From positions 1,050-32,289 of IMG/VR virus record IMGVR_UViG_3300003324_000207: a DNA stretch of 31,240 bases. One strand, written 5' to 3'. A program made the translations under genes and the position numbers. This stretch comes from a virus. Positions 7,201 through 15,404 of this stretch are shown here, one piece after another; within the stretch, counting starts at the first letter, position 1; each line of letters begins with the position of its first letter. The notes beneath the pieces were generated by a model, which had not been told where the DNA came from, did not search any database, and was given only the letters and a program-made list of their open reading frames with translations.

Positions 7201-10200
7201 GTTCTCTTGGATCGACTCGATGTTCTCCGGCGGGGAGATGTGGTAGACGTAGCCCTCCGCGTCTCCGACCGCCTGGCGTGGCGTCAGTTCACTGGCCGGC
7301 CGGTCCAGCACCGGCTTGACGATCCCCTCGCGACCCGGCACCCGGAACGTCGGGATGCCATCGACCGTTAGGTCCAGCTTTGGGAACTGATGCTCGAGGT
7401 ATGCGTAGTACGCCTGCTCCGCGCGGCGCTTCATCGCCTTGAAGTAGGGCTGGCGGTTCAGGATCTCCTCGGGACGGGAGACGAAGATCTTGTATAGCCC
7501 GTTGGTGAACTCGTTGCCCCACGTCGCACCGCCGCCCTTGAACACAGCCTCCATGCCGGGGCCGTGGACGATAGGTCGGGCGTCCTTGGCAACGCCGTCC
7601 AGCACTGCCTCGAGGTCTTTGCCGTCCAGCGTCAGGGCGGCCTGGGCCAGCGTCTTGTCGCTCAGCGTGTAGGCGTGCGCGCCGTGTGCGGCGTCGTCGA
7701 ACCAGGTGTCGAACTCCTCGGGCGAGACGCCGATGCGCTTGGTGAGCGTGACGAAGTGATCGTCGTTCGCCCACTGCACCAGCTTCGCCCGCGTGGTGGC
7801 GATGTCGTCGCCGTTGGCGATCGACTCCAATGCGACCTGGCCGGGAGCCGATCCACGCAGTTGCTTCTGCAGCGCCCAGCGCCAGGACTCGAGGTGCCCG
7901 ATGTCCTCGGGGTCTACCGGCCCCCAGCCGCCGGTGAACTTGTACTTGCTGAAGCTCTTCTGCGCGTTCTTCAGGATCTCCTCGGCCTGCTCCGCCTGGC
8001 GCAGCGTTCCGTTCGCCAGGGCGTTTCCCTCGAAGGCGCCGGGCAGCGGGATGGTCTTGGTCTCCTTGCCAAGCTGGAACTCGAGGTTCCCCGCGCCCCG
8101 GTCAGAGAGCTTCTTGGTGATACCGAACCATTCCTGCGCCGCCAGCCGCTCGGTGATGGAGCGAGTGGTGAACATGAACCGGGCGTTCTCGTCGGTCAGG
8201 ATGACGCGCGGGATGTAGCCGGGGCGGGCCACGGTGAGTGCCTTCCAGAACCGCTTGCGCGCATCCCACGCTCCCTCGATCAGGTCCCCGCTCTTGCGGA
8301 TGAACGAGCGCATGTGGCCGGGGTCGATGGCCTTCAGGATCTCGGGGGCGTCCTTCCCGATGGCATTCTTGAAGTGCGTCGCCAGCCTGCGGTCGAGGCC
8401 GAGGTAGTCGCGTATCTCCTTGCGGACCTCGATGGGGTCGATGACGTAGCGGAAGTTCGTGCGTTGCGTCTCCCACAGCGGGGTGGTCACCAGCTTGTTC
8501 GCCTCGTCGCCGGCCGGGACCGACCAGAAGGTCTGCATCCGCTCGTTCTGTGCGCGGATCGGGGAAAACAGCTTGTCCTTCAGCAGCGCCTTGCGCTCGT
8601 CGTCGATGTTGAACTTCCGCAGGATGTAGTCCACGGCCTGCGAGTTCATCTCGTCGATGAGGTGTTCCACCCCGTCTTCATAGCCGTAGCGCATGAGCTT
8701 GCCGTGCTCGAAGAACTCGAAGTAGCCGCGAGACTGCGCTTCGAGAACCTGAGACTGGAACTTGCGAACCGCTCGCTCATCGAACGTCCCCCAGCGGCGG
8801 GCTGCCAGGACGATGTAGTCGTCGGCTTCGTGCATGTTGAGTACGCGACCGGGGTTCACGTTGGGGATCTGCGCGATGCGCTTGCCGATGGCCGAGCCGG
8901 TGAGGGCCTGGCTCGTCTCGGCGCGGCGGATGAGCGAGCGCGGCCCATAGAACCCACCCGCCTTCGGAGCCTCCGGCGTGAACGGGACGTGCAGCACGTT
9001 CTGTCCGCCTTCGGCCAGGTAGTTGCTGAGCGCCTTCGCCGTGGCGTCCTCGTCGGGCAGGATGCCCTTCGCAAGCGCGTCCTGCACCCGCCCACGGGCG
9101 CGGTCGATCCTCGCGTGCGTCGCCCACTCGGCGATGGAACCCTCCGGGCCGAAGCCGACGAAGTGAGCGGTCAGGGCCTCGGAGAAGGCCTGACGCGCCT
9201 CGGGCGTGGGGTTCGGGAACTTCTCGAGGAGCTTCGACCGGACCAGCTTCATGTACTCGTAGTCCAGGGAGCGGGTGACGTTGCGGCCGGGGGTGAGCAG
9301 GTCGAGTTCGCGGAAGTACTTGGTGTTGCCCGCGTAGACAGCGTCGTACAGCTTGTCGGCGAGGCGAGACTTGGGCAGCACGTTGGTCACGTAGTTCTCG
9401 AAGCCGTTCTCCAAGACGTTGCGTATGCCCGCCTCGTCCCTCGCAAGTCGCTCCCCCACCGTCGGCACCTTGAACAGCAGGGACTTCAGGACGGTCGGCT
9501 CTTCGAGGCCCGGCAAGATGCGGGTGGGGAGCGAGAAGCCTTCCTTGGCGATCCCGAACGCCCCGCCCTCGCGCAGCGTGCCCGCGCCGATGATGGCCTC
9601 CTCGCCGCGCAGCACGCGGCCCGCCTTCCCGAGCACGACGGTCGGGTCCACGTACCAGCCCACCGCGAAGTCGAACGCAGTCGAGGTGAACGACGGCAGC
9701 CGGAAGCCGAGGTATCGCTGGGTCACGTTGGAGTAGCCGTTCTCGACCCAGTCGCCCACGTCCTCGCCCTGGTTCAGGCGGGTGATGGCATCGGAGCGGA
9801 GTTGTTGCATGTAGTGCAGCGGCTCGCTCCCGTGTCCCGTTGCCGCGCCCAGCGCCGCGGTAACCGGCGTCTCGATGCCGAAGCCGAGCTCCACCAGGCC
9901 GCGCTCCGTGGCGTACCAGGACTTGCTGCCGACCCAGCCGATCGCCTTCAGTGCCTTGCCGAACGCCGAGTTGTTGAACGCCTCCTGCTCCAACGCCACG
10001 CGGTCGGAGATGGACTGGACCTCGCTCCAATAGTCGGGGCCGTGATCGACCAGGTCGTTGATGGTGAGGGGGCGCACCATGAGCTGATACTGCGAACCCT
10101 GGTCCGAGCGGAGGAACTTGGAGAACTTCTCGTTGATGGCCGTGTTCTCGCCGAAGACCGCATCGGTCACGTCATTGACGGAACGGAACGTCTTACCGTT

Positions 10201-11043
10201 GCGCGTCGCGTCCACCGCGATCCCTAGGACCATCTGGTCGTCCACGCCACTAGATGTGGTGCGCTTGGACGAGTACCACTCAAGCACCCGCTCCACGTTG
10301 TTCTTGAACTTGCTCCGCGACATGCCCTTCTGCGAGGCGAGGAACACCGCCATCGCAACGCCGTCTTGCAGCGGCAGGTTGCCCCCGTACTGCGACAGCG
10401 TCTTCGCCCAGGACGCCACGTCCTCCGCCTTGATGGGCGCGCGGCTCCCGCCGCTGCTGGACGTACGATGCGATTCGCCACGGTAGTTGCGGCTGCCGAG
10501 CGTCAGGTCTTGCTTCCGCTGCTGCATGGCTCCGCGGATCATCGAGGCGATGGCGACGGGGGCGAAGTCGTTCGTGAACCGTTGCGCGTCCTTCAGGCTC
10601 AGCGGCTCTCCCGTGACCGGGTTCTTGTACTTCTTCGGGTCAGACGTGCCGAACACGTACTGCGGCGGCACGTCGAACCTGGTGGCGAAGACCTGGGCCG
10701 TGCGGATGAGTTGCTTCTGGCTCTGCGGCAATCCCGAGAGATACAGGGCCACGTCGGTCGGGAGCGTCGAGCCGGAGTGCTGCTCTAGAAGGCGGAGGTT
10801 CTGGTAGTAGTCGGGCGCAGAGACGATGCCGTAGTCGGTCTTGATCGTCGGCTCCTGCGCCAGCCGGTTCGCACGAAGGAACTCACTTCGGTTCTTGGAA
10901 TCGCTGGACGACGGCGTGTATGTGTACGTATCCGCGCCTGAGGCAGGTGTCTGACCGGAGCCCTGCGCCTGTGCCTGCTCCTGGTTCTTCTTGACCCGCC
11001 GGCGTGCCTGACGCTGGGTGTCGTAGTTCGGATCGAGGGGCAC
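4294..11043 (-). CDS. Giant (2249-residue) virion protein with ART-like segment
   Basis: This is the largest gene of the window, starting at a GTG with GAAGGG upstream. The N-terminus is charged and disordered-looking. Most of the remainder is helical, with hydrophobic Gly/Ala stretches around the middle (WLAGASWAVMHG, LGIGFIAPLASFNLL) that could insert in or cross a membrane. At about residues 1267-1360 a segment starting YVYHISPPENIESIQENGLR, with a later LFFADSLDDAKRLA, resembles the start of ADP-ribosyltransferase or RNA-phosphotransferase folds (YH...I...GL.P). The C-terminal 500 residues are Tyr/Trp/Gln-rich. No lysozyme motif is obvious. Position after the portal suggests an internal ejection protein or tape-measure substitute; this is inference. 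Confidence 0.7.
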   Translation of the reverse strand: MPLDPNYDTQRQARRRVKKNQEQAQAQGSGQTPASGADTYTYTPSSSDSKNRSEFLRANRLAQEPTIKTDYGIVSAPDYYQNLRLLEQHSGSTLPTDVALYLSGLPQSQKQLIRTAQVFATRFDVPPQYVFGTSDPKKYKNPVTGEPLSLKDAQRFTNDFAPVAIASMIRGAMQQRKQDLTLGSRNYRGESHRTSSSGGSRAPIKAEDVASWAKTLSQYGGNLPLQDGVAMAVFLASQKGMSRSKFKNNVERVLEWYSSKRTTSSGVDDQMVLGIAVDATRNGKTFRSVNDVTDAVFGENTAINEKFSKFLRSDQGSQYQLMVRPLTINDLVDHGPDYWSEVQSISDRVALEQEAFNNSAFGKALKAIGWVGSKSWYATERGLVELGFGIETPVTAALGAATGHGSEPLHYMQQLRSDAITRLNQGEDVGDWVENGYSNVTQRYLGFRLPSFTSTAFDFAVGWYVDPTVVLGKAGRVLRGEEAIIGAGTLREGGAFGIAKEGFSLPTRILPGLEEPTVLKSLLFKVPTVGERLARDEAGIRNVLENGFENYVTNVLPKSRLADKLYDAVYAGNTKYFRELDLLTPGRNVTRSLDYEYMKLVRSKLLEKFPNPTPEARQAFSEALTAHFVGFGPEGSIAEWATHARIDRARGRVQDALAKGILPDEDATAKALSNYLAEGGQNVLHVPFTPEAPKAGGFYGPRSLIRRAETSQALTGSAIGKRIAQIPNVNPGRVLNMHEADDYIVLAARRWGTFDERAVRKFQSQVLEAQSRGYFEFFEHGKLMRYGYEDGVEHLIDEMNSQAVDYILRKFNIDDERKALLKDKLFSPIRAQNERMQTFWSVPAGDEANKLVTTPLWETQRTNFRYVIDPIEVRKEIRDYLGLDRRLATHFKNAIGKDAPEILKAIDPGHMRSFIRKSGDLIEGAWDARKRFWKALTVARPGYIPRVILTDENARFMFTTRSITERLAAQEWFGITKKLSDRGAGNLEFQLGKETKTIPLPGAFEGNALANGTLRQAEQAEEILKNAQKSFSKYKFTGGWGPVDPEDIGHLESWRWALQKQLRGSAPGQVALESIANGDDIATTRAKLVQWANDDHFVTLTKRIGVSPEEFDTWFDDAAHGAHAYTLSDKTLAQAALTLDGKDLEAVLDGVAKDARPIVHGPGMEAVFKGGGATWGNEFTNGLYKIFVSRPEEILNRQPYFKAMKRRAEQAYYAYLEHQFPKLDLTVDGIPTFRVPGREGIVKPVLDRPASELTPRQAVGDAEGYVYHISPPENIESIQENGLRPRPLGEGAVNARGMREPKLFFADSLDDAKRLAHGGGEKIAFRVKADAVGRVTPEELFPGSQYTFKSIPTSKIEVLTSGREWKPLSEAGRVLPSGIHHAVDVASTQFALQRVRSVMFDLTRQSRFTELLQIVFPFPQPFFEGFQTWGAIAMRHPEMLGRTMQLFRTGVDSGFIKKDPQTGEYVVPMGAFRWLAGASWAVMHGKWGDIGGEKGWGQDNRLDQLGIGFIAPLASFNLLSSSTIKFSGQTPIIGKLVGGVPLPAPGMDPLAALALQGLLKDSKSIPVTSYLFQYGPQSGASLLPTSVKAALAQFMPTIIPESQRQALTYSLLRSYQVNGMDKDENGNPLSIDELTAMAQKDANELLQVRALMQILSPAALRIQTPASPYEAEWQDLVENSPNYLDAVKEWTKRHPDLSYVTVGKTFYDAGIKGPDGEFIQAPRIPSSQFVDQLLKTPGIGDFMKNNRAWAGLVLIGIDPKIAEAEDFSTYSKLLSEGLMKYRPLDDYLSKGEDNKVSSVVDDWYRAVWDPVASNITDTSSPAYRDLIAKRSEFLAGLANQYPNWAATHLERKGEGDNAVYSWPDGLDKPAWYALAQARQIADTPGFENAPGFQALGKYLDIRDKIEARMKKDGLVDISLDPDLMASLGKQTAKLEQETPGIAPFISAYFGTSLNEDGTLRTADYTLQTLPQQYIKRIMDLPQDLRTEVVHTMSHYQNLRSNADRNYDYAWQENQNYQNAQSFFDQKYVNNPKVVRAWWDRYMTQKERAQYMADLATKPTVFYSAWDWHLQGVKLSSTSVKHLEQIAEWRIGISKYQTENPKADDIGKRYQSIDNQVAQWAKGNKNFARVIDNTNSWTFGLRAAGYGSQGDNKKVDAYWGYIFDLADKIQSNVDDANRANDRYHGTGGFDKDAVAGWRAQQDWLLQWVKYYQDDSPAFKRSWYDLQEQNGGDPIIGGILVPDTYYRLGGS

Positions 11044-11046
11044 GCG

Positions 11047-11400
11047 CTACAGCCCTTCGCGTGCGCGCGCGGCGAACTGCTTCAGGATGGCTGGGGCGTT
11101 GGGGTCCTGCGAGATGTCGGCGGCAACGCGCTGCACCATCTGGTCATCCGACTCGTAGGCGTGCGGCGTGGTAGGGGCGCCGGGGCCGAATGGCAACCCG
11201 TGGGTTGCCGCTTCGTTCGGGCGATCAGATGGCGCGAAGATGAAGTTCTCCTGGTCCGTCGAAGGCGTGAAGGTCTGGTCCTCCGGGGGCGGGACAAGGC
11301 CCACCAGGTCGTTCACTTGGGCGGCTTCGCCGTAGCCCAAAGCATCGGGGCCGCTCCCCCGCTGGATCGTCGGCTGCGGCGTGACTCCCGGTTCCGGCAT
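11047..11400 (-). CDS. Hypothetical protein between portal and giant gene
   Basis: The protein has 117 residues. The first 80 are rich in Pro, Gly, Asp and Gln and look disordered; the last 35 (DQMVQRVAADISQDPNAPAI and a helical LKQFAARAREGL tail) look like a short helical unit. The ATG follows directly on the stop of the upstream small basic gene. It is probably a virion or assembly-related protein because it sits between the portal and the giant gene, but no family is recognised. Confidence 0.6.
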   Translation of the reverse strand: MPEPGVTPQPTIQRGSGPDALGYGEAAQVNDLVGLVPPPEDQTFTPSTDQENFIFAPSDRPNEAATHGLPFGPGAPTTPHAYESDDQMVQRVAADISQDPNAPAILKQFAARAREGL

Positions 11401-11532
11401 CTACTTCGCCCTCTTCTTCTTGACATGCTTAGGCAACTTCTTGCCCTTCGGTGTTTCCTTCTCCCACCGCTTCGCCATCTCCGGGTGATGTGCGTACATC
11501 CACTTGCGTTGGGCTTGACTCTTGAAGGGCAT
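11401..11532 (-). CDS. Small basic MPFKSQAQ-type phage protein
   Basis: A 43-residue protein beginning MPFKSQAQRKWMYAHHPEMA, followed by KRWEKETPKGKKLP and a very basic tail. Short proteins with this MPFKS.AQ...MYA..P.MAKRW.KETP pattern recur in many phage and prophage structural regions, but their role is not established to my knowledge. The ATG overlaps the portal stop (TGATG), so it is translationally coupled to the portal. The net charge suggests nucleic-acid contact, which is inference. Confidence 0.75.
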   Translation of the reverse strand: MPFKSQAQRKWMYAHHPEMAKRWEKETPKGKKLPKHVKKKRAK

Positions 11533-13304
11533 CAACCGACCGCCGTGTTCTGAGGCAGCGGCCCCTCAGCCGCGCCCGCGATGCCCGGCGCCTGTGGTTG
11601 GGTAGCGCCCGGAGCAGTCGGCGGGGCGGCGGGGGCTCCGCCGGTCGCAGCCGGCGGGAGCTGTTGGGGAACGAGTGCGGAGATGGCCTCGGACAGCGTG
11701 ACCTCGTCGGACTCCACCGCCTGCGAAATCATCGACAGGATGAACGGGGAGATCTGCCCCGTGGCCGCAGCCTGCAGCACCGAGGCGAGCATCGCCTGCT
11801 GCACCTGTTCCTGAAGCTGGCGCTTCTGGGTGCGCTGCGGGTCCTCGACGAACGGCGAGAGCTCCTGGGCGTCGGCCTTGGAGATGATGTTGGAGCCGAG
11901 CTGCTGCATCACCATGACACCCTGGTTCACTTCGTCCAGGCCGGACATCGCGCCGTAGCGCACCTGCACCTTGCGGTAGCCGTTGATGTCTACCTTCGGC
12001 TTGTAGGTCTCCTTGTACGCGCCGGGCGAGGAGGACCAGATGGTCTTCTCCACATCGCCGTACCACTTCTCGTCGGCTTCTAGGGCGATCTCGAACGCCG
12101 CCTCCTGCAGGGGGCCGAGGGCGTCGCGCTGGATGTGGCGCACGTCTTCGTTGAACTGGCCCTGCGTGGCGCCGATGCCGGCCGCAGAGATGATGGATTC
12201 GTTCGGGTCACCGCTTCGGGACACCGGCAGGAGGAACGAGGTACGAACCGAACCCGACACCTCGCGCATGATCTGGAAGTTTGAGAAGGGTTGGTTCGGC
12301 TGAGCTACATACTCGTACGTTCCGTCCGGGGTTTCCTTCACGATGGTCGAGTCAGGGCCGTAATCCTCGGGGTTCTGGATGTTGTAGACCACACGCTCCG
12401 GGTAGACCTTGCGGATCGCGTCATCCATGACCATCCGCATCAGGCGGTCCCAGTACTGCAAGACGCCCAGGCCGTTGTTGAACTCACCGCGGTACACACC
12501 AGTCAGGCGCGGGCGGGCGGTGACGACGATCGGACACTTCGACAGTCCGTGCTTGGCCGAGACCAACATCTCGTACCGCTGAACCCCGTTGCGGTCCTTG
12601 GCGAGCTCCTGCACCATGACCTGCGAGACCGTCTTGTCGTGGTACTCCACCACGCGGACCTTCTGGGTGGAAACTTCCTTCGGGTTCGAGAGCCGGGGCC
12701 AGTCGAGCGTGACGCCGTAGCGGTCCTCGACGTTTCGCCGGTACTCCTCGTAGGCGTACATGAACGAATCCACGAAGGGTCCGGGGGTGAACACTGGGTC
12801 CGGGTAGCTGAAGGAGGGCTCGAGGCGGCGGATCTTCGGGAAGCGCCGGTTCTTCGGGAGCGTAAGGTCCGTTTCCGGGTGGACCTGCGCCACGACCAGG
12901 CCGCCGGCCATGTAGTCCTGCGCCCATCGTGATGTGGTGTAGCCCGTCAGGTGGTTCATATCGGACATAGACGTGACGATGCGTTCGACCTTGTTGGCCT
13001 TCTCGCGGGCCTCGTCTCCCTCGCCCTCGGCACGACAGCGGTACATCGGAGGGGTGGCAGAGACGCCGCGCGCGCGGTCCTCAAGCGCGATCTCCACCAG
13101 GTTCGGGACGGCGGGGTCCACCCGCTCGGTCGTCCCGTCGGGCCAGATCATCGCCCAGTCGCCCTCGACGATGGACTGGACAGTTGAAAGGTCGTCTTGG
13201 AAGTCGCGGTAATAGGTACGCAGACCGCCCCAGCGGTCAAGGACACGACTGGCTTCCTGGCGCTCGGCCAGAGCGTCAGCTATCTCGCGTTCATTCAGCG
13301 CCAC
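11532..13304 (-). CDS. Portal protein
   Basis: The protein has 590 residues from a GTG preceded by AGGAG with five bases spacing; longer in-frame starts overlap the upstream gene and read as shadows. The sequence looks like a portal: an acidic, helical N-terminus with REIADALAERQEASRVLDRW, a wing-type region with ARPRLTGVYRGEFNNGLGVL, a long core, a helical QRTQKRQLQEQVQQAMLASV stretch and a Pro/Ala/Gly-rich tail. Portals form the dodecameric vertex through which DNA enters and leaves. It lies after the tail-fibre cassette and about 10 kb from the capsid gene. A GCCCTAGACG element is 20 bases upstream of the start. Confidence 0.85.
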   Translation of the reverse strand: MALNEREIADALAERQEASRVLDRWGGLRTYYRDFQDDLSTVQSIVEGDWAMIWPDGTTERVDPAVPNLVEIALEDRARGVSATPPMYRCRAEGEGDEAREKANKVERIVTSMSDMNHLTGYTTSRWAQDYMAGGLVVAQVHPETDLTLPKNRRFPKIRRLEPSFSYPDPVFTPGPFVDSFMYAYEEYRRNVEDRYGVTLDWPRLSNPKEVSTQKVRVVEYHDKTVSQVMVQELAKDRNGVQRYEMLVSAKHGLSKCPIVVTARPRLTGVYRGEFNNGLGVLQYWDRLMRMVMDDAIRKVYPERVVYNIQNPEDYGPDSTIVKETPDGTYEYVAQPNQPFSNFQIMREVSGSVRTSFLLPVSRSGDPNESIISAAGIGATQGQFNEDVRHIQRDALGPLQEAAFEIALEADEKWYGDVEKTIWSSSPGAYKETYKPKVDINGYRKVQVRYGAMSGLDEVNQGVMVMQQLGSNIISKADAQELSPFVEDPQRTQKRQLQEQVQQAMLASVLQAAATGQISPFILSMISQAVESDEVTLSEAISALVPQQLPPAATGGAPAAPPTAPGATQPQAPGIAGAAEGPLPQNTAVG

Positions 13305-13324
13305 AGTTACTCCTATAGGTGAGT

Positions 13325-13335
13325 CGTCTAGGGCG
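13325..13335 (-). promoter_or_regulatory. CGCCCTAGACG boundary element, copy 4 (portal block)
   Basis: The element lies between the stop of the preceding structural gene and the portal GTG, with 20 bases to the start. The bases after it, ACTCACCTATAGGAG, happen to resemble a T7 RNA polymerase promoter core with one extra base, but the other four copies do not share this. Confidence 0.5.
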
Positions 13336-13338
13336 TAA

Positions 13339-14100
13339 TCAGCCCTGGGTCGGGAAGTAGCCCCCTCCGACGTAGGGGAAGGGGTCGTTCCCGCTGGCGG
13401 GCGGATCGACCTCATCCACCGCGACGTACACCGAGGCCCAGTCGCGAGCGGTGTCATTCGAGCCCTGCGCGGAATCGGTCGTAGCGGTCAGGATGCGGAA
13501 AGAGGAGTTGGCGACGATGTTCGTCGCCGCACCGCCCGCGTTGTTCCCGCCTTGCACGCTCGCGGTGTAGTTCGTCGGGCTGGTGTACACGTCGGCGCTC
13601 GGACCCTCGATACCCGCCAGGTGGAGGAACAAGTGTTCCGCGTTCGCGAGGCTCGAGATGGTGAGGTTCGATCCGGTGAGGCTCGCGTCTGCCGCACCCG
13701 AGGCGCTGCCGACGAGTGAGAACGTCTTACCGGCTGCGACTGTGAACCGCGCCACGCGGAGCGTCTTCGCCGTGATCGCCGAAGAGAACGTCAGGGTGAT
13801 GTTGTCCGTTGTCTCGACCTGTGTCGCGATCTGGGTCATCCAGATGGAGGCCGTGACGCCCGTGGCCGCGCCGGCCTGGGCGTTGGTGAACTCCTTGAGC
13901 TTCGTCCAGGTATTGCTTCGGTCATCGACCAGGGAGACGTGCTCGCTGTTGTCGCCGTCGCTTCCCGAGAGGTTGTCCCCGGCGCAGACCGCCATGCATA
14001 TCTCCCCCACCAGGAGAGCCACGCTTGGATTGTGGACGACCGTCGTGCTCGAAGCCTTACTGTTCGAGCCGCCTCGGGTTGCATGACCTCCCCAGGCCAT
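13339..14100 (-). CDS. Putative virion surface/fibre protein
   Basis: The protein has 253 residues, rich in Ser, Thr, Ala, Gly and Asn with many alternating beta-type segments (VETTDNITLTFSSAITAKTL). It ends in an aromatic, glycine-rich tail (DPFPYVGGGYFPTQG). It has the look of a beta-sandwich phage surface protein. The ATG directly follows the TAG of the 324-residue repeat protein. It is the last gene of the fibre cassette and just precedes the portal block. Assignment as a fibre or decoration protein is from composition and context. Confidence 0.6.
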   Translation of the reverse strand: MAWGGHATRGGSNSKASSTTVVHNPSVALLVGEICMAVCAGDNLSGSDGDNSEHVSLVDDRSNTWTKLKEFTNAQAGAATGVTASIWMTQIATQVETTDNITLTFSSAITAKTLRVARFTVAAGKTFSLVGSASGAADASLTGSNLTISSLANAEHLFLHLAGIEGPSADVYTSPTNYTASVQGGNNAGGAATNIVANSSFRILTATTDSAQGSNDTARDWASVYVAVDEVDPPASGNDPFPYVGGGYFPTQG

Positions 14101-15075
14101 CTATCGCTCGTAATACCAGACCGTGACCGTCAGAGGGTTGATGGCCGCCGAGGTGGTCAGGTGAACCTCATGGTCCGCAGCCGACGCGATGAACGGGCCG
14201 TTCAGCACGACGCCGGGCTTGAGGGTGGCCGAGGGCGCGAACTCACCGTCGAAGATGGCGAGGTCCGTTCCGCGACTGTAGGTGGTGTCCGCGTTCGCGC
14301 CGAACCAAAGCTGTACGGTCCCCGCCGTGGTGCCTCCTGCCTGGATCTGCACCGACGTGACCACCAGGGTCTTGCCGCTGGTCGGCGTGACGACATCCGA
14401 ACCCGTCTGTGTCGTGGTGGTCTGCACCGTCTTGCTGGTCAACGTGTACGGGTCGCCGCTCAGACCGGCGCCGGGGATGGCCGAGACGATCTGCAAACCA
14501 TTGCGGCTCAGCCAGTTGTAGACGGAATCTCCATCGGCGCTGACCGCGGTGGGGATGGCCGTGGATGCGCGCCCGCCGACGGTCACGGGGTTGCCCGGCA
14601 CGGCCGCATCAGATGCGACATCGCCCACAACCTCCCACGCCGTTCCCGCCGAGCCCTGGTTGGCCGTGACGGTCCCGTCCACCGTGATCGAGTTGCCGCC
14701 GTCGTCGATGGACAGGTTCCCGCCCCCATCGTCAACGGACAGCGTGGAGCCGTTGTCGTCCACGGACAAGACACCGGTTGAGTCGCTGGCGATGGTCACG
14801 CGCTGCGCACCAGACTCCGTACCCCCGCCGGTCACGGACAGGGCCGCATTGTCGATGGTGAGGGAACTTCCGTTGTCGTCAACCGAGACGACCCCTGTGG
14901 AATCACTCGCGATGGTGACCCGCTGGGCCCCCGATTCGGTGCCGCCGCCGGTGACCGAGAGAGCCGCGTTGTCTACGGTGAGAGAGCCCGCGCCGTCATC
15001 GACAGACAGCGTGGAGGAGTTGTCATCGACCGAGACGGGTTCCTGAATCGGCTCGGGGTGGATGGATTCGCTCAT
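14101..15075 (-). CDS. Repeat-containing fibre-like protein
   Basis: The protein has 324 residues. Residues 31-70 and 71-110 form two nearly identical 40-residue units containing NAALSVTGGGTESGAQRVTI; shorter Ser-Val-Asp-Asp-rich pieces flank them, followed by a variable middle and a beta-rich C-terminal domain from about 205 (TLTSKTVQTTTTQTGSDVVT). The pattern suits a repetitive beta shaft with a C-terminal head, as in tail fibres and spikes. ATGA overlap with the upstream gene. Function as a fibre component is inferred. Confidence 0.65.
   Translation of the reverse strand: MSESIHPEPIQEPVSVDDNSSTLSVDDGAGSLTVDNAALSVTGGGTESGAQRVTIASDSTGVVSVDDNGSSLTIDNAALSVTGGGTESGAQRVTIASDSTGVLSVDDNGSTLSVDDGGGNLSIDDGGNSITVDGTVTANQGSAGTAWEVVGDVASDAAVPGNPVTVGGRASTAIPTAVSADGDSVYNWLSRNGLQIVSAIPGAGLSGDPYTLTSKTVQTTTTQTGSDVVTPTSGKTLVVTSVQIQAGGTTAGTVQLWFGANADTTYSRGTDLAIFDGEFAPSATLKPGVVLNGPFIASAADHEVHLTTSAAINPLTVTVWYYER
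14746..14985 (-). repeat. Two tandem 120-base coding repeats
   Basis: Two adjacent 120-base units encode the 40-residue repeat of the fibre-like protein. The protein copies differ at only a few residues while the DNA copies differ at many third positions, which indicates an old duplication kept by selection on the protein. Confidence 0.8.
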
Positions 15076-15404
15076 GAGCTTTCAACCCCCGAGATCGTGA
15101 CCGTCAGCGCGGTACCGGTACCCTGCAGGCCGCGGATGGTTTCGGATGCGCTAACTATCTGCCAGCCGGTCCAGTCATAGGTCCCGTGCGCCGGGATGTT
15201 CACCGCCGACAGGAAGTGCTCCGCGGCAGCTATCGCCGCGCCGGTGTTCAGGCCGATGGTGATAGTTGCATCCGATGCTGTCGTGTTCGCTACGTGGATC
15301 GCGCGAACCGCTGAGACGCCTGCGGCGGCAGCCGTGTAGAGCAGGGTGTCCGACGTTCCGGGCTGTCCCTCGTAGAAGAGCTTCGGGGTATCAAGCGTTG
15401 CCAT
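15072..15404 (-). CDS. Small virion protein
   Basis: The protein has 110 residues beginning MATLDTPKLFYEGQPGTSDT. It is rich in Ala, Thr and Gly with predicted beta strands (AIHVANTTASDATITIGLNT) and a WTGWQIVSASETIRGLQG segment. Small beta proteins of this appearance are common among phage capsid-decoration and tail-fibre accessory proteins. TGATG overlap with the upstream gene and ATGA overlap with the downstream gene. No family can be named with confidence. Confidence 0.6.
   Translation of the reverse strand: MATLDTPKLFYEGQPGTSDTLLYTAAAAGVSAVRAIHVANTTASDATITIGLNTGAAIAAAEHFLSAVNIPAHGTYDWTGWQIVSASETIRGLQGTGTALTVTISGVESS

Noticed and set aside
4801-10227. Long plus-strand frames of 798 and 887 residues opposite the giant gene
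   Set aside because: They are antisense shadows of a high-GC gene. Their composition (Arg, Leu, Val, Gly, Asp-rich without domain order) is typical of frames opposite GC-rich coding sequence.
13304-13335. T7-like promoter before the portal (GACGACTCACCTATAGGAG)
   Set aside because: It has an extra base compared with the T7 core, the other four boundary elements do not share these bases, and no phage RNA polymerase is seen in the window. The AGGAG part is simply the ribosome binding site.
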